A DNA stretch of 54,585 bases from Methylophilaceae bacterium (GCA_027488395.1 JAIYBT010000009.1:1-54585); one strand, 5' to 3'; counted from the stretch's first letter, positions 25,477 through 34,926 are shown. The notes: generated from the letters alone by a model not told the origin. Numbers and translations are program-made.

Positions 25477-27642
25477 ATGCGTTATTTGCTTTTCTTTTGT
25501 ATTGGTCTGGCGGCTGCGCTGTTATATTTACTTTCGCTTGCCAGCGCAAATACCGCCATCAGTGGTGACTATTACATTTTATTGTTATATGTGAATAGTG
25601 CTCTCGCCTTGCTCATGCTGAGTGTGATCGGCTATCAACTGCGGCATTTGTACGTGGCGGCCAAAAACAAACAAGTCGGTAGTCGCCTCAATTTTCGCTT
25701 ATTGATCAGCTTTTCTTTAATGGCGTTGATTCCCGGCCTGATCTTATATTTAGTCTCTGTCAATTTTTTAAGCCGTTCGATTGAGTCGTGGTTTAACGTG
25801 AAAGTCGAGTCCGCGCTCGATGGTGGCCTGAGTTTAGGTCAACGTGCACTGGATATCATGTTGACAGACATTGAAGAAAAAGCGCAAAACATGTCGGTCT
25901 CGCTTGCATTGCAAGGGGTCGGCTCTCGCTTTGTGCAACTAAACGATTTACGTGAAAAAGCGGGGGTGCAAGACGCGGCCTTACTCAGTCCGCAAGGCGC
26001 CATCATTGCCGTGAGCAGTGCTGACCCCGCCAGTTTTTTACCCGAGTTACCCTCGGTGCCGCAATTGCGCCAAGCACGCAGTCGCGTCTACGGCAAAATT
26101 GAGCCTATTCCTGGTAAGGGACTGTATATGCGGGTGTTGGCGCCTGTGGAATCGCTTGGCTTAGCGGGTGAAATGCGTATTTTGCAGTTGATGCAACCCG
26201 TTCCCAAGTCACTGTCAAATACCGCCGAGGCCGTTCAAGAGGTTTATCAAGAGTACCAAACCTTGTCGTATAGCCGACAATCGATTAAAGATATTTTCAT
26301 GCTCACCTTGACCATGATTTTATTACTGGCCATGCTGGGTGCGTTGGCGGTGGCCTTTGCCTTGAGTCGGCGCATGGCGCAGCCATTGACGGTACTCGCC
26401 GAAGGCACGCGTTTGATTGCCAGTGGCGATTTTTCCCAACAGTTACCTTCGCTGGGGCATGATGAGTTAAGCGTATTGGTGAAATCGTTTAACAGCATGA
26501 CCCGTCAATTGCTGGATGCCAAAACGGCCTCAGAGCAAAATCGGCAACATGTAGAATCTGCACGCGCTTATCTAGAGGCGATTTTGTCGCATTTAAGCTC
26601 GGGGGTGATGACGCTCAATGAGCGGGCAGAACTGCGTGTCTATAATTTGTCTGCCACCAATATTTTAGGCATTTCACTGGTGTCACTTAAAAACAAAGTA
26701 TTTACTGAAGTTGCAGCGGAAGCCCCCTATTTAGCGCCTTTTGTGGCGGTGGTGATGCAGCATTATCAAGCCAGCATTGAGGACACAGAGGATGAACGTT
26801 ATTCCACCCAGCAGATTGAAATTGAGCGTAGCCAAGGCCAACAAATATTGATGTTGCGCGTCACGCGGCTGCCACAAGGCGCGGGTCATGGTCTGGTGGT
26901 GGTGTTTGATGATGTGACCAGCATGGCCCAAGCGCAACGAGACGCTGCTTGGGCGGAGGTAGCCAGACGGCTGGCGCATGAAATTAAAAATCCGCTGACG
27001 CCCATCCAATTATCCGCCGAGCGCTTGGCCTTTAAATTGCAAGACAAATTGGCCGACAAAGATGCTGAAATGCTGCTCAAAGCCACCGATACCATCGTCA
27101 ATCAAGTGCAGGCGATGAAAAATATGGTGAATGAGTTTAGTGAATATGCGCGTACGCCCAGCGTGCAGCTAGTGAAATTGGATTTAAATGCCCTGATTTT
27201 GGACGTCAGTCATTTGTATCACACCTCTGCGACTAAGTTAGTCACCAAGTTGCAAGAGCCATTGCCTGAGATCACAGCAGATGCCACCATGATGCGACAA
27301 GTCTTGCATAACTTGCTACAAAATGCGCAAGACGCACTGGTCAACACGCCTGAACCGCAGATGCTGGTGATGACTGATTTTGATGGTGAACGCGTTAAAT
27401 TAATGGTGACTGATAATGGCACTGGCTTTTCAACCGAGGTGATGGCGAGGGTGTTTGAACCTTATGTGACCACTAAATCGCATGGCACTGGCTTGGGGCT
27501 AGCCATTGTAAAGAAAATGATCGAAGAACAAGGTGGGCAAATTCGGATTGATAACTTACCCAGTGGCGGCGCAAGTATCACCATCAGTTTGCCAGTGACT
27601 AAGGCAGAAAAACAAAGACGGCGCATAGAGCGCATCGTGTAA
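25477..27642 (+). CDS. ntrY: NtrY-like membrane sensor histidine kinase
   Basis: 721 residues: N-terminal membrane helices (about 1-25, 32-52 and 80-105), an extracytoplasmic stretch, another helix near 270-295, HAMP (SRRMAQPLTVLAEGTRLIASGDF), a PAS region (370-470) and a full kinase core. Kinase marks are the H-box RRLAHEIKNPLTPIQLSAERL, N-box NLLQNAQDAL, VTDNGTGF and GTGLGLAIVKKM. This is the NtrY architecture: a sensor linked to nitrogen or redox and envelope state, depending on species. Operon with ntrX 15 bases downstream. The phospho-His and ATP-binding boxes are intact. Confidence 0.92.
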   Translation: MRYLLFFCIGLAAALLYLLSLASANTAISGDYYILLLYVNSALALLMLSVIGYQLRHLYVAAKNKQVGSRLNFRLLISFSLMALIPGLILYLVSVNFLSRSIESWFNVKVESALDGGLSLGQRALDIMLTDIEEKAQNMSVSLALQGVGSRFVQLNDLREKAGVQDAALLSPQGAIIAVSSADPASFLPELPSVPQLRQARSRVYGKIEPIPGKGLYMRVLAPVESLGLAGEMRILQLMQPVPKSLSNTAEAVQEVYQEYQTLSYSRQSIKDIFMLTLTMILLLAMLGALAVAFALSRRMAQPLTVLAEGTRLIASGDFSQQLPSLGHDELSVLVKSFNSMTRQLLDAKTASEQNRQHVESARAYLEAILSHLSSGVMTLNERAELRVYNLSATNILGISLVSLKNKVFTEVAAEAPYLAPFVAVVMQHYQASIEDTEDERYSTQQIEIERSQGQQILMLRVTRLPQGAGHGLVVVFDDVTSMAQAQRDAAWAEVARRLAHEIKNPLTPIQLSAERLAFKLQDKLADKDAEMLLKATDTIVNQVQAMKNMVNEFSEYARTPSVQLVKLDLNALILDVSHLYHTSATKLVTKLQEPLPEITADATMMRQVLHNLLQNAQDALVNTPEPQMLVMTDFDGERVKLMVTDNGTGFSTEVMARVFEPYVTTKSHGTGLGLAIVKKMIEEQGGQIRIDNLPSGGASITISLPVTKAEKQRRRIERIV

Positions 27643-27657
27643 AGGCACGCATTTAAC

Positions 27658-28920
27658 ATGGCATCAAGAAATATATTGGTGGTGGATGACGAAATTGGGA
27701 TACGTGAGTTACTCAGCGATATCCTCCGTGATGAAGGGCATCATGTCCGCTTGGCTGAAAACGCACAGATTGCACGCGAAGAACGGCTGAAACTGCGCCC
27801 AGATTTAGTGTTGCTCGATATTTGGATGCCAGATTGCGATGGTATTAGCTTGCTCAAAGAGTGGGCCAATGCGGGCTTGCTCACCATGCCAGTGATCATG
27901 ATGTCTGGGCACGGCACGATTGATACCGCAATTGAAGCCACCCGATTGGGTGCGTTTGATTTTTTAGAAAAGCCAATTGCGTTACAAAAATTGTTAAAAA
28001 CAGTGGCGGCCGCCATCAAACACAACGAGCATTTGGCACATACCGAAATCAATTTATCCAGCTTTGGTAAAAGTCCGGTGATTCAAGAACTCAAACAGCG
28101 CCTAGAACAATTGGCGCGACATAAAAGTGCCTTATTTTTAATTGGTAAACCAGGCGGCAGCGTGCCGCTGTGTGCCAAATTTATGCGTCCGCATAACGCG
28201 CCTTGGATCGCACTCAGTGAATATGATCAGCTGGTTACCGCACCGATTGAAATTTTAGAGCAAGCCCGTGAAGGGGTGGTATTTGTCGATGAAGTCACAC
28301 GGTTAGGTAAAACGGAACAAAAAGGCTTAAGTTTATTGATTAACAAGTCGGATAAATTTGGTGTGCGCGTGATTTGTGCCAGTGAGTTTGGCCTGCCACA
28401 GTTAATTGAAAAATCAATGCTGGAACAAACGCTACTGCAAACCCTGGCTGGCGCTGCTGTCAAAGTGCCTAGCTTAGATGAGCATAAAGAAGACATCCCA
28501 GATTTAGTGAATGCCATGGCCACCTTAATGGTTGAAGCCAGCAAGATCGACTACAAAGCGTTTGAAGTGGCAGCATTGAATGCGCTACGAAATGCGGATT
28601 GGCCTGGCGATTTAGATGAGTTGGAAGCGGTGGTACAAAACTTGTTAATGACCAGCTTGGGTGGCAGCATCACACAAGCCGACGTACAACGGGTATTGTC
28701 AGAGTTTCAAGGTCAATTGACCGAGGTAAGTGAACCCGCCATGCCGTTGCGCTTAGATCAACCATTGCGGGAATCACGAGACGCGTTCGAGCGTTATTAT
28801 TTTCAGCATCATATGCGGTTGGTCAACAATAATATGAGCCGCTTATCTGAAATTTCTGGGTTAGAGCGCACACATCTCTACCGTAAGTTGAAGCAACTTG
28901 GCATCAAGATCAAAGGCTAA
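27658..28920 (+). CDS. ntrX: NtrX-like response regulator with degenerate AAA+ domain
   Basis: 420 residues. The receiver domain is intact: Asp54 in LVLLDIWMPD is the phosphorylation site and Lys105 in FLEKP is the switch lysine. The central part still aligns with a sigma54-activator AAA+ domain but lacks its working parts: at the Walker A position (163-170) it reads GKPGGSVP, not a GxxGxGK(S/T) loop, and no GAFTGA loop is present. FVDEVTRLGK is the Walker-B-like remnant. A Fis-type helix-turn-helix ends the protein (RLSEISGLERTHLYRKLKQLG). It should bind DNA in response to NtrY but cannot be a conventional sigma54 activator. Confidence 0.9.
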   Translation: MASRNILVVDDEIGIRELLSDILRDEGHHVRLAENAQIAREERLKLRPDLVLLDIWMPDCDGISLLKEWANAGLLTMPVIMMSGHGTIDTAIEATRLGAFDFLEKPIALQKLLKTVAAAIKHNEHLAHTEINLSSFGKSPVIQELKQRLEQLARHKSALFLIGKPGGSVPLCAKFMRPHNAPWIALSEYDQLVTAPIEILEQAREGVVFVDEVTRLGKTEQKGLSLLINKSDKFGVRVICASEFGLPQLIEKSMLEQTLLQTLAGAAVKVPSLDEHKEDIPDLVNAMATLMVEASKIDYKAFEVAALNALRNADWPGDLDELEAVVQNLLMTSLGGSITQADVQRVLSEFQGQLTEVSEPAMPLRLDQPLRESRDAFERYYFQHHMRLVNNNMSRLSEISGLERTHLYRKLKQLGIKIKG

Positions 28921-28960
28921 GCGCTTAAATTAGAACCTGAAAGCCACGCAATCGGCCAAT

Positions 28961-28988
28961 AAAAAAGCCAGCAAGCGCTGGCTTTTTT
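28961..28988. terminator. bidirectional terminator between ntrX and the DoxX gene
   Basis: AAAAAAGCCAGC-AAGC-GCTGGCTTTTTT between convergent genes, with A- and T-runs on both sides. Confidence 0.9.
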
Positions 28989-29001
28989 GTGACCCTATGA
29001 T

Positions 29002-29382
29002 TTACTTGTTACGTTGATCAAAGCTGAATGCGGTGTCAGGATAAATGGTTAACAGCCACATGCCACCCGCAATGCCAAGGTAAGCAAAAAACGCATCTAA
29101 TGATGCTTGGCCTAACACCAACGCTAAAAAGACCGCTAACACGCCCAATACCGTGGCTGATAATTTAGTCTTAAAGCCCAGGATTAAACTCAGACCAAAC
29201 ACAAATTGAAGCAAAATCAGCAGCGGCGCAAACACCGCCGGTAAGCCAAATTGTCCCAAGAGCATTTGGTATTGCAGGTAACCATCAGGCGTGCTGGTAA
29301 TTGCAATCAGTTTTAAAATGACCACGCCAAAAAATACCAACCCCAGCAAAATTCTGGCCGCTGCAGTTTGAAAACGACTCAT
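29002..29382 (-). CDS. DoxX family membrane protein
   Basis: 126 residues with four predicted membrane helices: ARILLGLVFFGVVILKLIAI at the N-terminus, two central segments (LPAVFAPLLILLQFVFGLSLILG and ATVLGVLAVFLALVLG) and a C-terminal one. This is the DoxX/SURF4-like size and topology. Such proteins are variously linked to redox chemistry or thiosulphate metabolism; nothing here shows a specific role. It stands alone, convergent with ntrX. Confidence 0.82.
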   Translation of the reverse strand: MSRFQTAAARILLGLVFFGVVILKLIAITSTPDGYLQYQMLLGQFGLPAVFAPLLILLQFVFGLSLILGFKTKLSATVLGVLAVFLALVLGQASLDAFFAYLGIAGGMWLLTIYPDTAFSFDQRNK

Positions 29383-29595
29383 ACCTGTTCCTTATTTGCT
29401 TATTTTATAAAGGTCGTATGATGCCTGTGCCCTTAGTCAATTGCAACCATCTCGATAGGGGCTTTCGCTTATGCTGTCGGAGTGCAATGCAGCATGTGTG
29501 CATGCCGAAAAAGCATAACTTTTGGTTGGTAGTGGTGACTGGTAAAATGACTTTGTTTGCGCCCATTCTATTTGATGCCCTAAAAATCCCCCATC

Positions 29596-30021
29596 ATGCA
29601 TATCTCATTTCATACCTTTGATGACCAACATCCATCATGGCCGACTTGCCAAGCCATTCGACAACGCGTGTTTGTTGAAGAGCAGCAGGTGCCAATCGCA
29701 CTCGAATGGGATGCAGCAGATGCGACTGCCATGCATATACTTGCGGTTGTGGACGCGCAAGCAGTGGCGTGTGCACGCGTGTTGCCAGATGGCCATATTG
29801 GACGCATGGCGGTATTGCCAGCGTGGCGCGGTAAAGGTGTTGGCAGTGCCTTGCTCATGCATGCCATTACACGATGTCGCGCGCTGGGCGTCGATGAAGT
29901 ACGCTTATCAGCACAAACGCATGCGATTGCTTTCTACAAGGGTGCAGGCTTTGATTGTTGTAGCGCACCCTATGTTGACGCCAATATCCTGCATGTTGAT
30001 ATGCGCCTCAAGCTGGTATAA
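29596..30021 (+). CDS. GNAT family N-acetyltransferase
   Basis: 141 residues. Starts with the ElaA/YjdJ-type N-terminus (AIRQRVFVEEQQVPIALEWD). The acetyl-CoA-binding loop is LPAWRGKGVGSALL (about residues 75-88, R-x-x-G-x-G), then LSAQTHAIAFYKGAGF near the C-terminus. Substrate unknown; close relatives act on small amines or proteins. It lies 47 bases before the fae-like gene on the same strand. Confidence 0.88.
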   Translation: MHISFHTFDDQHPSWPTCQAIRQRVFVEEQQVPIALEWDAADATAMHILAVVDAQAVACARVLPDGHIGRMAVLPAWRGKGVGSALLMHAITRCRALGVDEVRLSAQTHAIAFYKGAGFDCCSAPYVDANILHVDMRLKLV

Positions 30022-30068
30022 TCGCTTCAAATTTTTTTGTTAACCCTGCCAAAGTTAAGGAATCTTTT

Positions 30069-30611
30069 ATGTCAAAAATCGTATTAAAAGCGGGCGAAGC
30101 CACCGTATTTTCTGAAGGAAAAGATGTCACCGCCGCCATGCCGGAAATTGTGATTGGTGCAGTTGATGGTCCAGTCGGTACCGCGTTCGCCAACATGATG
30201 GCGCAAACCAAAGGGCATACTGCTATGTTTGCCGTGCGCGACATTAACCAAATGGTGCGTCCAGCCACCATGATGGTGCCAAAAGTCACTTTGAAAGACG
30301 CACTGAATATTGAATTGTTTGGTGGTGTGGTGCAAGCAGGGGTGGCAGATGGCATCACCGATGCGGTGATTGAAGGGATTATTCCTAAAGACTTGGTGAA
30401 CGATTTATGCATTATTGCCCTGTTATGGATTGATCCAGGCTGCGCCAAAGAAGCCAATTTGGACAAAGCGGATTTATACAAAAACAACTACGATGCGATT
30501 AAATTAGCGCTCAAGCGTGCTTTAAATGACGAGCCTAGCATTGATGAAATCATAGCCAATCGTCACACCATTAAACACTGTATGTGGGAAGACAGCTGGA
30601 ATCAAAAATAA
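30069..30611 (+). CDS. formaldehyde-activating enzyme (Fae) homologue, probably non-canonical
   Basis: 180 residues with the Fae fold and motifs: GPVGTAFANMMAQTKGHTAMFAV, KPATVMV-like RPATMMVPKVTLKDA, LFGGVVQAGVADGITDAVIEGIIPKDL and NYDAIKLALKRAL. Fae condenses formaldehyde with tetrahydromethanopterin and marks methylotrophy. In true Fae the N-terminal AHID motif carries the catalytic His; the aligned position here is Met24 (AAMPEIVIG), and the C-terminal part is extended (HTIKHCMWEDSW). It is therefore likely a Fae-like paralogue of unknown reaction, as described in methylotroph genomes. It has a ribosome site AAGGAA and its own terminator. Confidence 0.82.
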   Translation: MSKIVLKAGEATVFSEGKDVTAAMPEIVIGAVDGPVGTAFANMMAQTKGHTAMFAVRDINQMVRPATMMVPKVTLKDALNIELFGGVVQAGVADGITDAVIEGIIPKDLVNDLCIIALLWIDPGCAKEANLDKADLYKNNYDAIKLALKRALNDEPSIDEIIANRHTIKHCMWEDSWNQK

Positions 30612-30628
30612 GCTGCGTTTTACCTTTC

Positions 30629-30653
30629 AAACCCCGCACTTTGCGGGGTTTTT
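30629..30653 (+). terminator. intrinsic terminator after the fae-like gene
   Basis: AACCCCGCA/TGCGGGGTT stem with a three-base loop followed by T residues, 18 bases after the stop codon. Confidence 0.88.
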
Positions 30654-30668
30654 ACTGTCAGGCACCCT

Positions 30669-31073
30669 ATGATTAAATTGTTCTTGATTCGATTGATGGC
30701 CTTGGTCTATGAGGCTCTGCTGTTGTTAGCATTGGCGATGGTGGTCACAGCGTTCATCGTGGCGATGGCTGGTGATGCCAGTATGGGCCCTAAACGCGTG
30801 CTGTTACAACTGGTGTTGTGGCTGGTGATGGCCGCATACTTTATCCGGTGCTGGGTAACCAGCGGGCAAACCTTGCCTAACCAAACTTGGCGTTTAAAAG
30901 TCGTGAATGATCAAGGCCAACCCTTAATTTGGCAGCAGGCATTGCAACGCTATGTGCTGGCATGGTTACTGTTATTACCCGCTGGGCTGACCTTTTGGTG
31001 GGCAATTTTTGACCGTCAACAATGTTATTTGCACGACCGTATTTTAGGTACGCGCTTGATACAAGTGAAGTAA
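30669..31073 (+). CDS. RDD family membrane protein
   Basis: 134 residues with three hydrophobic segments and RDD-family features: LIRLMALVYEALLLLALAM at the N-terminus (Arg...Asp positions loosely kept), the SGQTLPNQTWRLKVVNDQGQPL loop and HDRILGTRLI at the end. RDD proteins are small membrane proteins with suspected transport roles; none can be assigned here. It is convergent with lptG. Confidence 0.88.
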   Translation: MIKLFLIRLMALVYEALLLLALAMVVTAFIVAMAGDASMGPKRVLLQLVLWLVMAAYFIRCWVTSGQTLPNQTWRLKVVNDQGQPLIWQQALQRYVLAWLLLLPAGLTFWWAIFDRQQCYLHDRILGTRLIQVK

Positions 31074-31105
31074 TTCTTGCGCAGTGCACCCGTGTGCATT
31101 CACCG

Positions 31106-32194
31106 CTAACGCCGCTCAACGTAATACAACATGCCGCAACCAATGCCTAAAAATACCAAGGTCGGACTGACTGCGCTAAACAAAGGCGACCAATCGTTGA
31201 GCACGCCTAAATGCACAAAAACGCGATTTAAGATTTGATAGACCACCCCGAGTAAAATCCCTGCGAAAATTTTACCGCTGATGCCGCCAGCACGTTGTTG
31301 TAAAAAGCCAAAAGGCAATGCCAACACCACCATCACCAAACACGCTAATGGGTAAATCAGTTTAGACCAGAGCGCCACTTGATAGCGGGTACTTTTTTGA
31401 TTGTTGCGATGCAAATGTTCAATAAAACTGTATAGGTTCCAAGCGGACATTTTTTCGGGCAATACCAACAGCACATTCAATAATTCTGGGCGTATGAGAG
31501 AAGCCCACTGCGTTTGTTCAAAAAAGGCTGAAGATACCTGCCGTTCTTTCAATTGATCGCTATGATTAAAATTGGTTTGGGTGACATGACTCAATGCCCA
31601 TTGATCATGATCAAAATGCCCTTGCTCAGCGTGGCTGATCCGATTTAACCGAAACGCACTGTCAAAATCATAAATGTGTATGTCGATCAAACTGCTATCG
31701 GGTAACACCGTTTTAACATTGACAAAACTACGTCCATCTTTAATCCATAAACCTGAAATAAAATCCTGCGCAACCACCGAATCCGTCGCTTGAATGCGGA
31801 TACGTTGCGCCATTTTTTCGCTGATGGGCGCAATCGTCTCGCCAATTAAAAATGTGACTAAAGCGAAAGTCAGGCCAATACGCAACAATATGCCAGCAAT
31901 ATTGCTGAGCGAAACGCCACTGGTGCGCATCACGACCAGTTCGGAGTTATTGGCCATGGCGCCTAGGGTATACACAATCCCCAGTAACACTGCGACTGGC
32001 GCGACTTCATACATATGGCCTGGAATGCTTAGCAATACAAAGATCAACATGCCGTTGATGCCATAATGGCCACGGCCCAAGCTGTCTAACTCTTGCAATA
32101 GGTCAAAAAAGGAGAACATCGCCAATAAGCCAATCAGCACAAAGACGATGTTAAAGCTGATTTCCCGCCAAAAATATTGTTTTAACAAGGTCAC
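31106..32194 (-). CDS. lptG: LptG, LPS export ABC permease
   Basis: 362 residues. Membrane half of the LptB2FG machine that extracts lipopolysaccharide from the inner membrane. N-terminal helices (FVLIGLLAMFSFFDLLQELDSLGRGHYG), a large periplasmic beta-jellyroll (about 130-260) and C-terminal helices (LPFGFLQQRAGGISGKIFAG). The GxxxEx(S/A)P-like VMRTSGVSLSNIAG coupling region is present. Its start overlaps the end of lptF by 4 bases, so the pair is coupled. Confidence 0.95.
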   Translation of the reverse strand: MTLLKQYFWREISFNIVFVLIGLLAMFSFFDLLQELDSLGRGHYGINGMLIFVLLSIPGHMYEVAPVAVLLGIVYTLGAMANNSELVVMRTSGVSLSNIAGILLRIGLTFALVTFLIGETIAPISEKMAQRIRIQATDSVVAQDFISGLWIKDGRSFVNVKTVLPDSSLIDIHIYDFDSAFRLNRISHAEQGHFDHDQWALSHVTQTNFNHSDQLKERQVSSAFFEQTQWASLIRPELLNVLLVLPEKMSAWNLYSFIEHLHRNNQKSTRYQVALWSKLIYPLACLVMVVLALPFGFLQQRAGGISGKIFAGILLGVVYQILNRVFVHLGVLNDWSPLFSAVSPTLVFLGIGCGMLYYVERR

Positions 32195-33309
32195 GCTGGT
32201 GTCCTCGTACTGGGTTTAGCCTTGGCTTTAAATAACGCGGGTAAAAATGGCTTGAGTTGCCTACGTCTATCATATAAATACCAGCCCAACAGCATGAAGC
32301 TGATATGCACTGGCCACAGTCCTACCCATACGGATATTTTCCCCTGTGCTACCCACGCCTGAAAAATACTCAGCGCATTGTTATAGATAATAAAAATCAA
32401 AATTGCGAACATGATATTTAACGAACGACCTGCTCTTGGATCTACAAAACTCAACGGAACCGCTAATAACACCAAGATAATGGTTGAAATTGGAATGGCG
32501 ATACGCCATTGCAATTCTGCTTGATCGGCCAGAGTGTTGTTAGCCAGTAATGCTTGCGTGTCTTTGGCTTGCGTGGTGGTGATTTCTGGACCACTTTCTT
32601 TGGTTTCAATCCGAATGTCGTAGCGATCAAACTCGGTGGTAGAGGCTTCGAGTTTGCCAGGGATGGTTTCATAGCGCCGACCACGGTCCATGCGTAAAAA
32701 GTGATCGCCGTTGTCCGCTTGGTATCGACTGCCACGACTGGCAGTCATAATACCATTTTTGCCATGCTGGCTAGATTGCACAAAAATATTTTTGACTTCA
32801 TCCCCTAAGTTGTCAAAACTCTCAACAAAATAAATACGGTCGCCATTGTGGGATTCTTTGAACGTGCCAGGGCTAATCGAAGACAGTTCATCTCGTTTTT
32901 TTAATTGCTCACGATAGTTTTCGGCTTTGTCGGTTGCCCATGGCATGACGATCAAGCTGAGCAGCGCAATAATCAACACGATGGGTGAAATAAAGCGCAT
33001 GATGGGCCATACCCATTGCCGTAAGCTCAATCCTGCGCCCATCCAAATCACCATCTCAGAGTCTCGGTGCCAGCGGGTTAACGTGAGCAGCACGGCTAAA
33101 AAAATTGCCAGTGATAGCATTAAAGGCATGAGTTTGACTAAGCTAAAGGTTAAGATGGTGCCAATGGCATCATTCGGCAAAATGCCCTTGGCCACTTGAC
33201 GCACAATGTTGGCCGCCCGTTGGGCAACTACAATGCCAAGAATAATGACGAAGATTGCGGAAGCCGAGGCCATGAGCTCGCTCGACAACGCTTTTTTGAA
33301 GATTTTCAA
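32191..33309 (-). CDS. lptF: LptF, LPS export ABC permease
   Basis: 372 residues, partner of LptG. Six membrane helices in two blocks around a periplasmic domain (PGTFKESHNGDRIYFVES...). MGAGLSLRQWVWP is the cytoplasmic coupling region, and the closing helices contain IPISTIILVLLAVPLSFVDPRAGRSLN. The frame is open to 33381, but a TTG at 33309 gives the family N-terminus (MKIFKKALSSELMASA) and normal length, so I use it. It is divergent from pepA, with about 90 bases between, the usual lptFG/pepA arrangement. Confidence 0.92.
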   Translation of the reverse strand: MKIFKKALSSELMASASAIFVIILGIVVAQRAANIVRQVAKGILPNDAIGTILTFSLVKLMPLMLSLAIFLAVLLTLTRWHRDSEMVIWMGAGLSLRQWVWPIMRFISPIVLIIALLSLIVMPWATDKAENYREQLKKRDELSSISPGTFKESHNGDRIYFVESFDNLGDEVKNIFVQSSQHGKNGIMTASRGSRYQADNGDHFLRMDRGRRYETIPGKLEASTTEFDRYDIRIETKESGPEITTTQAKDTQALLANNTLADQAELQWRIAIPISTIILVLLAVPLSFVDPRAGRSLNIMFAILIFIIYNNALSIFQAWVAQGKISVWVGLWPVHISFMLLGWYLYDRRRQLKPFLPALFKAKAKPSTRTPA

Positions 33310-33398
33310 TTTGAACGCACCGCTTTTAAATCGGGACAAAACACTAGATAATACAGTTATCAATCCAGCAATAACTGCCAAGAAAAATAAGGATCAAT

Positions 33399-34874
33399 AT
33401 GGAATTTAGCATAAAAAACACTGGCCCGGAAAAAATGCGTGTCGATTGTTTGATTGTCGGCATCTATGAGGATCAAACACTCACCGCATTGGCAGACACG
33501 GTCAATACGCTCAGTCAGTCAGCCGTCAGCGCCGCACTCAAATCGGGTGACTGTGATGGCAAGCTGGGGAGTCATATGCTCATGCGTGATGTCAGTGGCA
33601 TTCACGCCAATCGCGTATTGGTGCTGGGCTTAGGAAAACAAGCATCGTTAAATGCGAAAGGGTTGCGAACCGCTGTGCGGGCAGCCATCAAAGCCTTACC
33701 CAAAGGTGTCACCAGCATCGCAACCGATATGCCTGCGCTGGTGACAAATGACGATCTACAAGCCAATGTATTGGCATTGGTAGACGTCAGCTTAGATGCC
33801 ACTTACCAGTTTGATGCCGCAAAAGAAAAAAAAGCGGAGCGCCACCCACTTAAACACATCGTGTTGATGTTGGCCAAAGCAGATGAAGCCGCAGCAGAAG
33901 CGGGCCTGAAGCAAGGCTTAGCGCTTGGTAAAGGGGTTGCGTATGCGAAAGATTTGGGCAATTTACCCCCTAATATTTGTACGCCGACCTACTTAGGCAA
34001 ACAAGCAGAAAAATTAGCGAAAGCGTATGACTTTAAAACGGAAGTCTTAGACGAACGTGACATTGAGAAACTCAACATGGGTTCCTTTTTAGGCGTGACC
34101 CGTGGCAGTGATGAACCCCCACGCTTTATTGTGATGCAACACCTTAAAGGTAAAAAATCACAAAAACCCATTGTCTTGGTGGGTAAAGGCATTACCTTTG
34201 ATACAGGCGGTATTTCACTCAAACCAGGTGCCGACATGGATGAAATGAAGTATGACATGTGTGGCGCAGCCAGCGTGATGGGTGTGTTTAAAGCGTTGGG
34301 TGAGTTGGATTTACCGTTGAATGTGATTGGGTTGATTCCAACCTGCGAAAATATGCCAAGTGGGCGTGCAACCAAGCCCGGTGACGTATTAACCAGTATG
34401 TCAGGTTTAACCATTGAAGTGCTCAACACCGATGCCGAAGGTCGTTTAATTTTATGTGATGCACTGACTTACGCAGAGCGCTTTGAGCCATCGGCTGTGA
34501 TTGATATTGCCACCCTCACAGGCGCGTGTGTAATTGCGCTGGGGGCGCATCCAAGCGGCTTGTTTGCGAACAATGATACGCTGGCTAAGGCGTTATTGGA
34601 GGCGGGTGAACAAGCGCACGACCGGGCGTGGCAAATGCCGCTGTGGGAGGAATATCACAGTCAACTCGAGAGCAATTTTGCTGATCTAGCCAACATCGGT
34701 GGCCGTGCGGCTGGCAGTATTACCGCCGCGTGTTTCTTATCGCGTTTTGCCAAAAAATTCGATTGGGCGCATTTGGATATTGCAGGCACTGCTTGGAAAT
34801 CAGGCAAAGAAAAAGGCGGTACAGGGCGTCCAGTGCCTTTGTTGCTGACTTATTTAATCAACCAAGTTGCCTAG
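33399..34874 (+). CDS. pepA: leucyl aminopeptidase (M17)
   Basis: 491 residues. The N-terminal domain (1-165) is followed by the di-metal catalytic domain: GKGITFDTGGISLKPGADMDEMKYDMCGAASV with metal ligands and the catalytic Lys, then the family signature NTDAEGRLILCDALTYA near residue 345. In some bacteria the protein also binds DNA (carAB control, plasmid resolution). The ATG at 33399 follows AAGGA. It precedes holC, as in many Proteobacteria. Confidence 0.97.
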   Translation: MEFSIKNTGPEKMRVDCLIVGIYEDQTLTALADTVNTLSQSAVSAALKSGDCDGKLGSHMLMRDVSGIHANRVLVLGLGKQASLNAKGLRTAVRAAIKALPKGVTSIATDMPALVTNDDLQANVLALVDVSLDATYQFDAAKEKKAERHPLKHIVLMLAKADEAAAEAGLKQGLALGKGVAYAKDLGNLPPNICTPTYLGKQAEKLAKAYDFKTEVLDERDIEKLNMGSFLGVTRGSDEPPRFIVMQHLKGKKSQKPIVLVGKGITFDTGGISLKPGADMDEMKYDMCGAASVMGVFKALGELDLPLNVIGLIPTCENMPSGRATKPGDVLTSMSGLTIEVLNTDAEGRLILCDALTYAERFEPSAVIDIATLTGACVIALGAHPSGLFANNDTLAKALLEAGEQAHDRAWQMPLWEEYHSQLESNFADLANIGGRAAGSITAACFLSRFAKKFDWAHLDIAGTAWKSGKEKGGTGRPVPLLLTYLINQVA

Positions 34875-34926
34875 TGGGCCGTGCATCAGCAGGAAGCGAG
34901 CATGGCAATGGCAGTAAATGCTGGGT

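Noticed and set aside
29618..30043. 141-codon ORF overlapping the GNAT gene in another frame
   Set aside because: Shadow of the acetyltransferase; the real frame has the acetyl-CoA loop.
33310..33398. Strong promoter for pepA in the lptF-pepA gap
   Set aside because: A GATAAT (33347-33352) is present, but the -35 is poor (TTTTAA), so it was not called.
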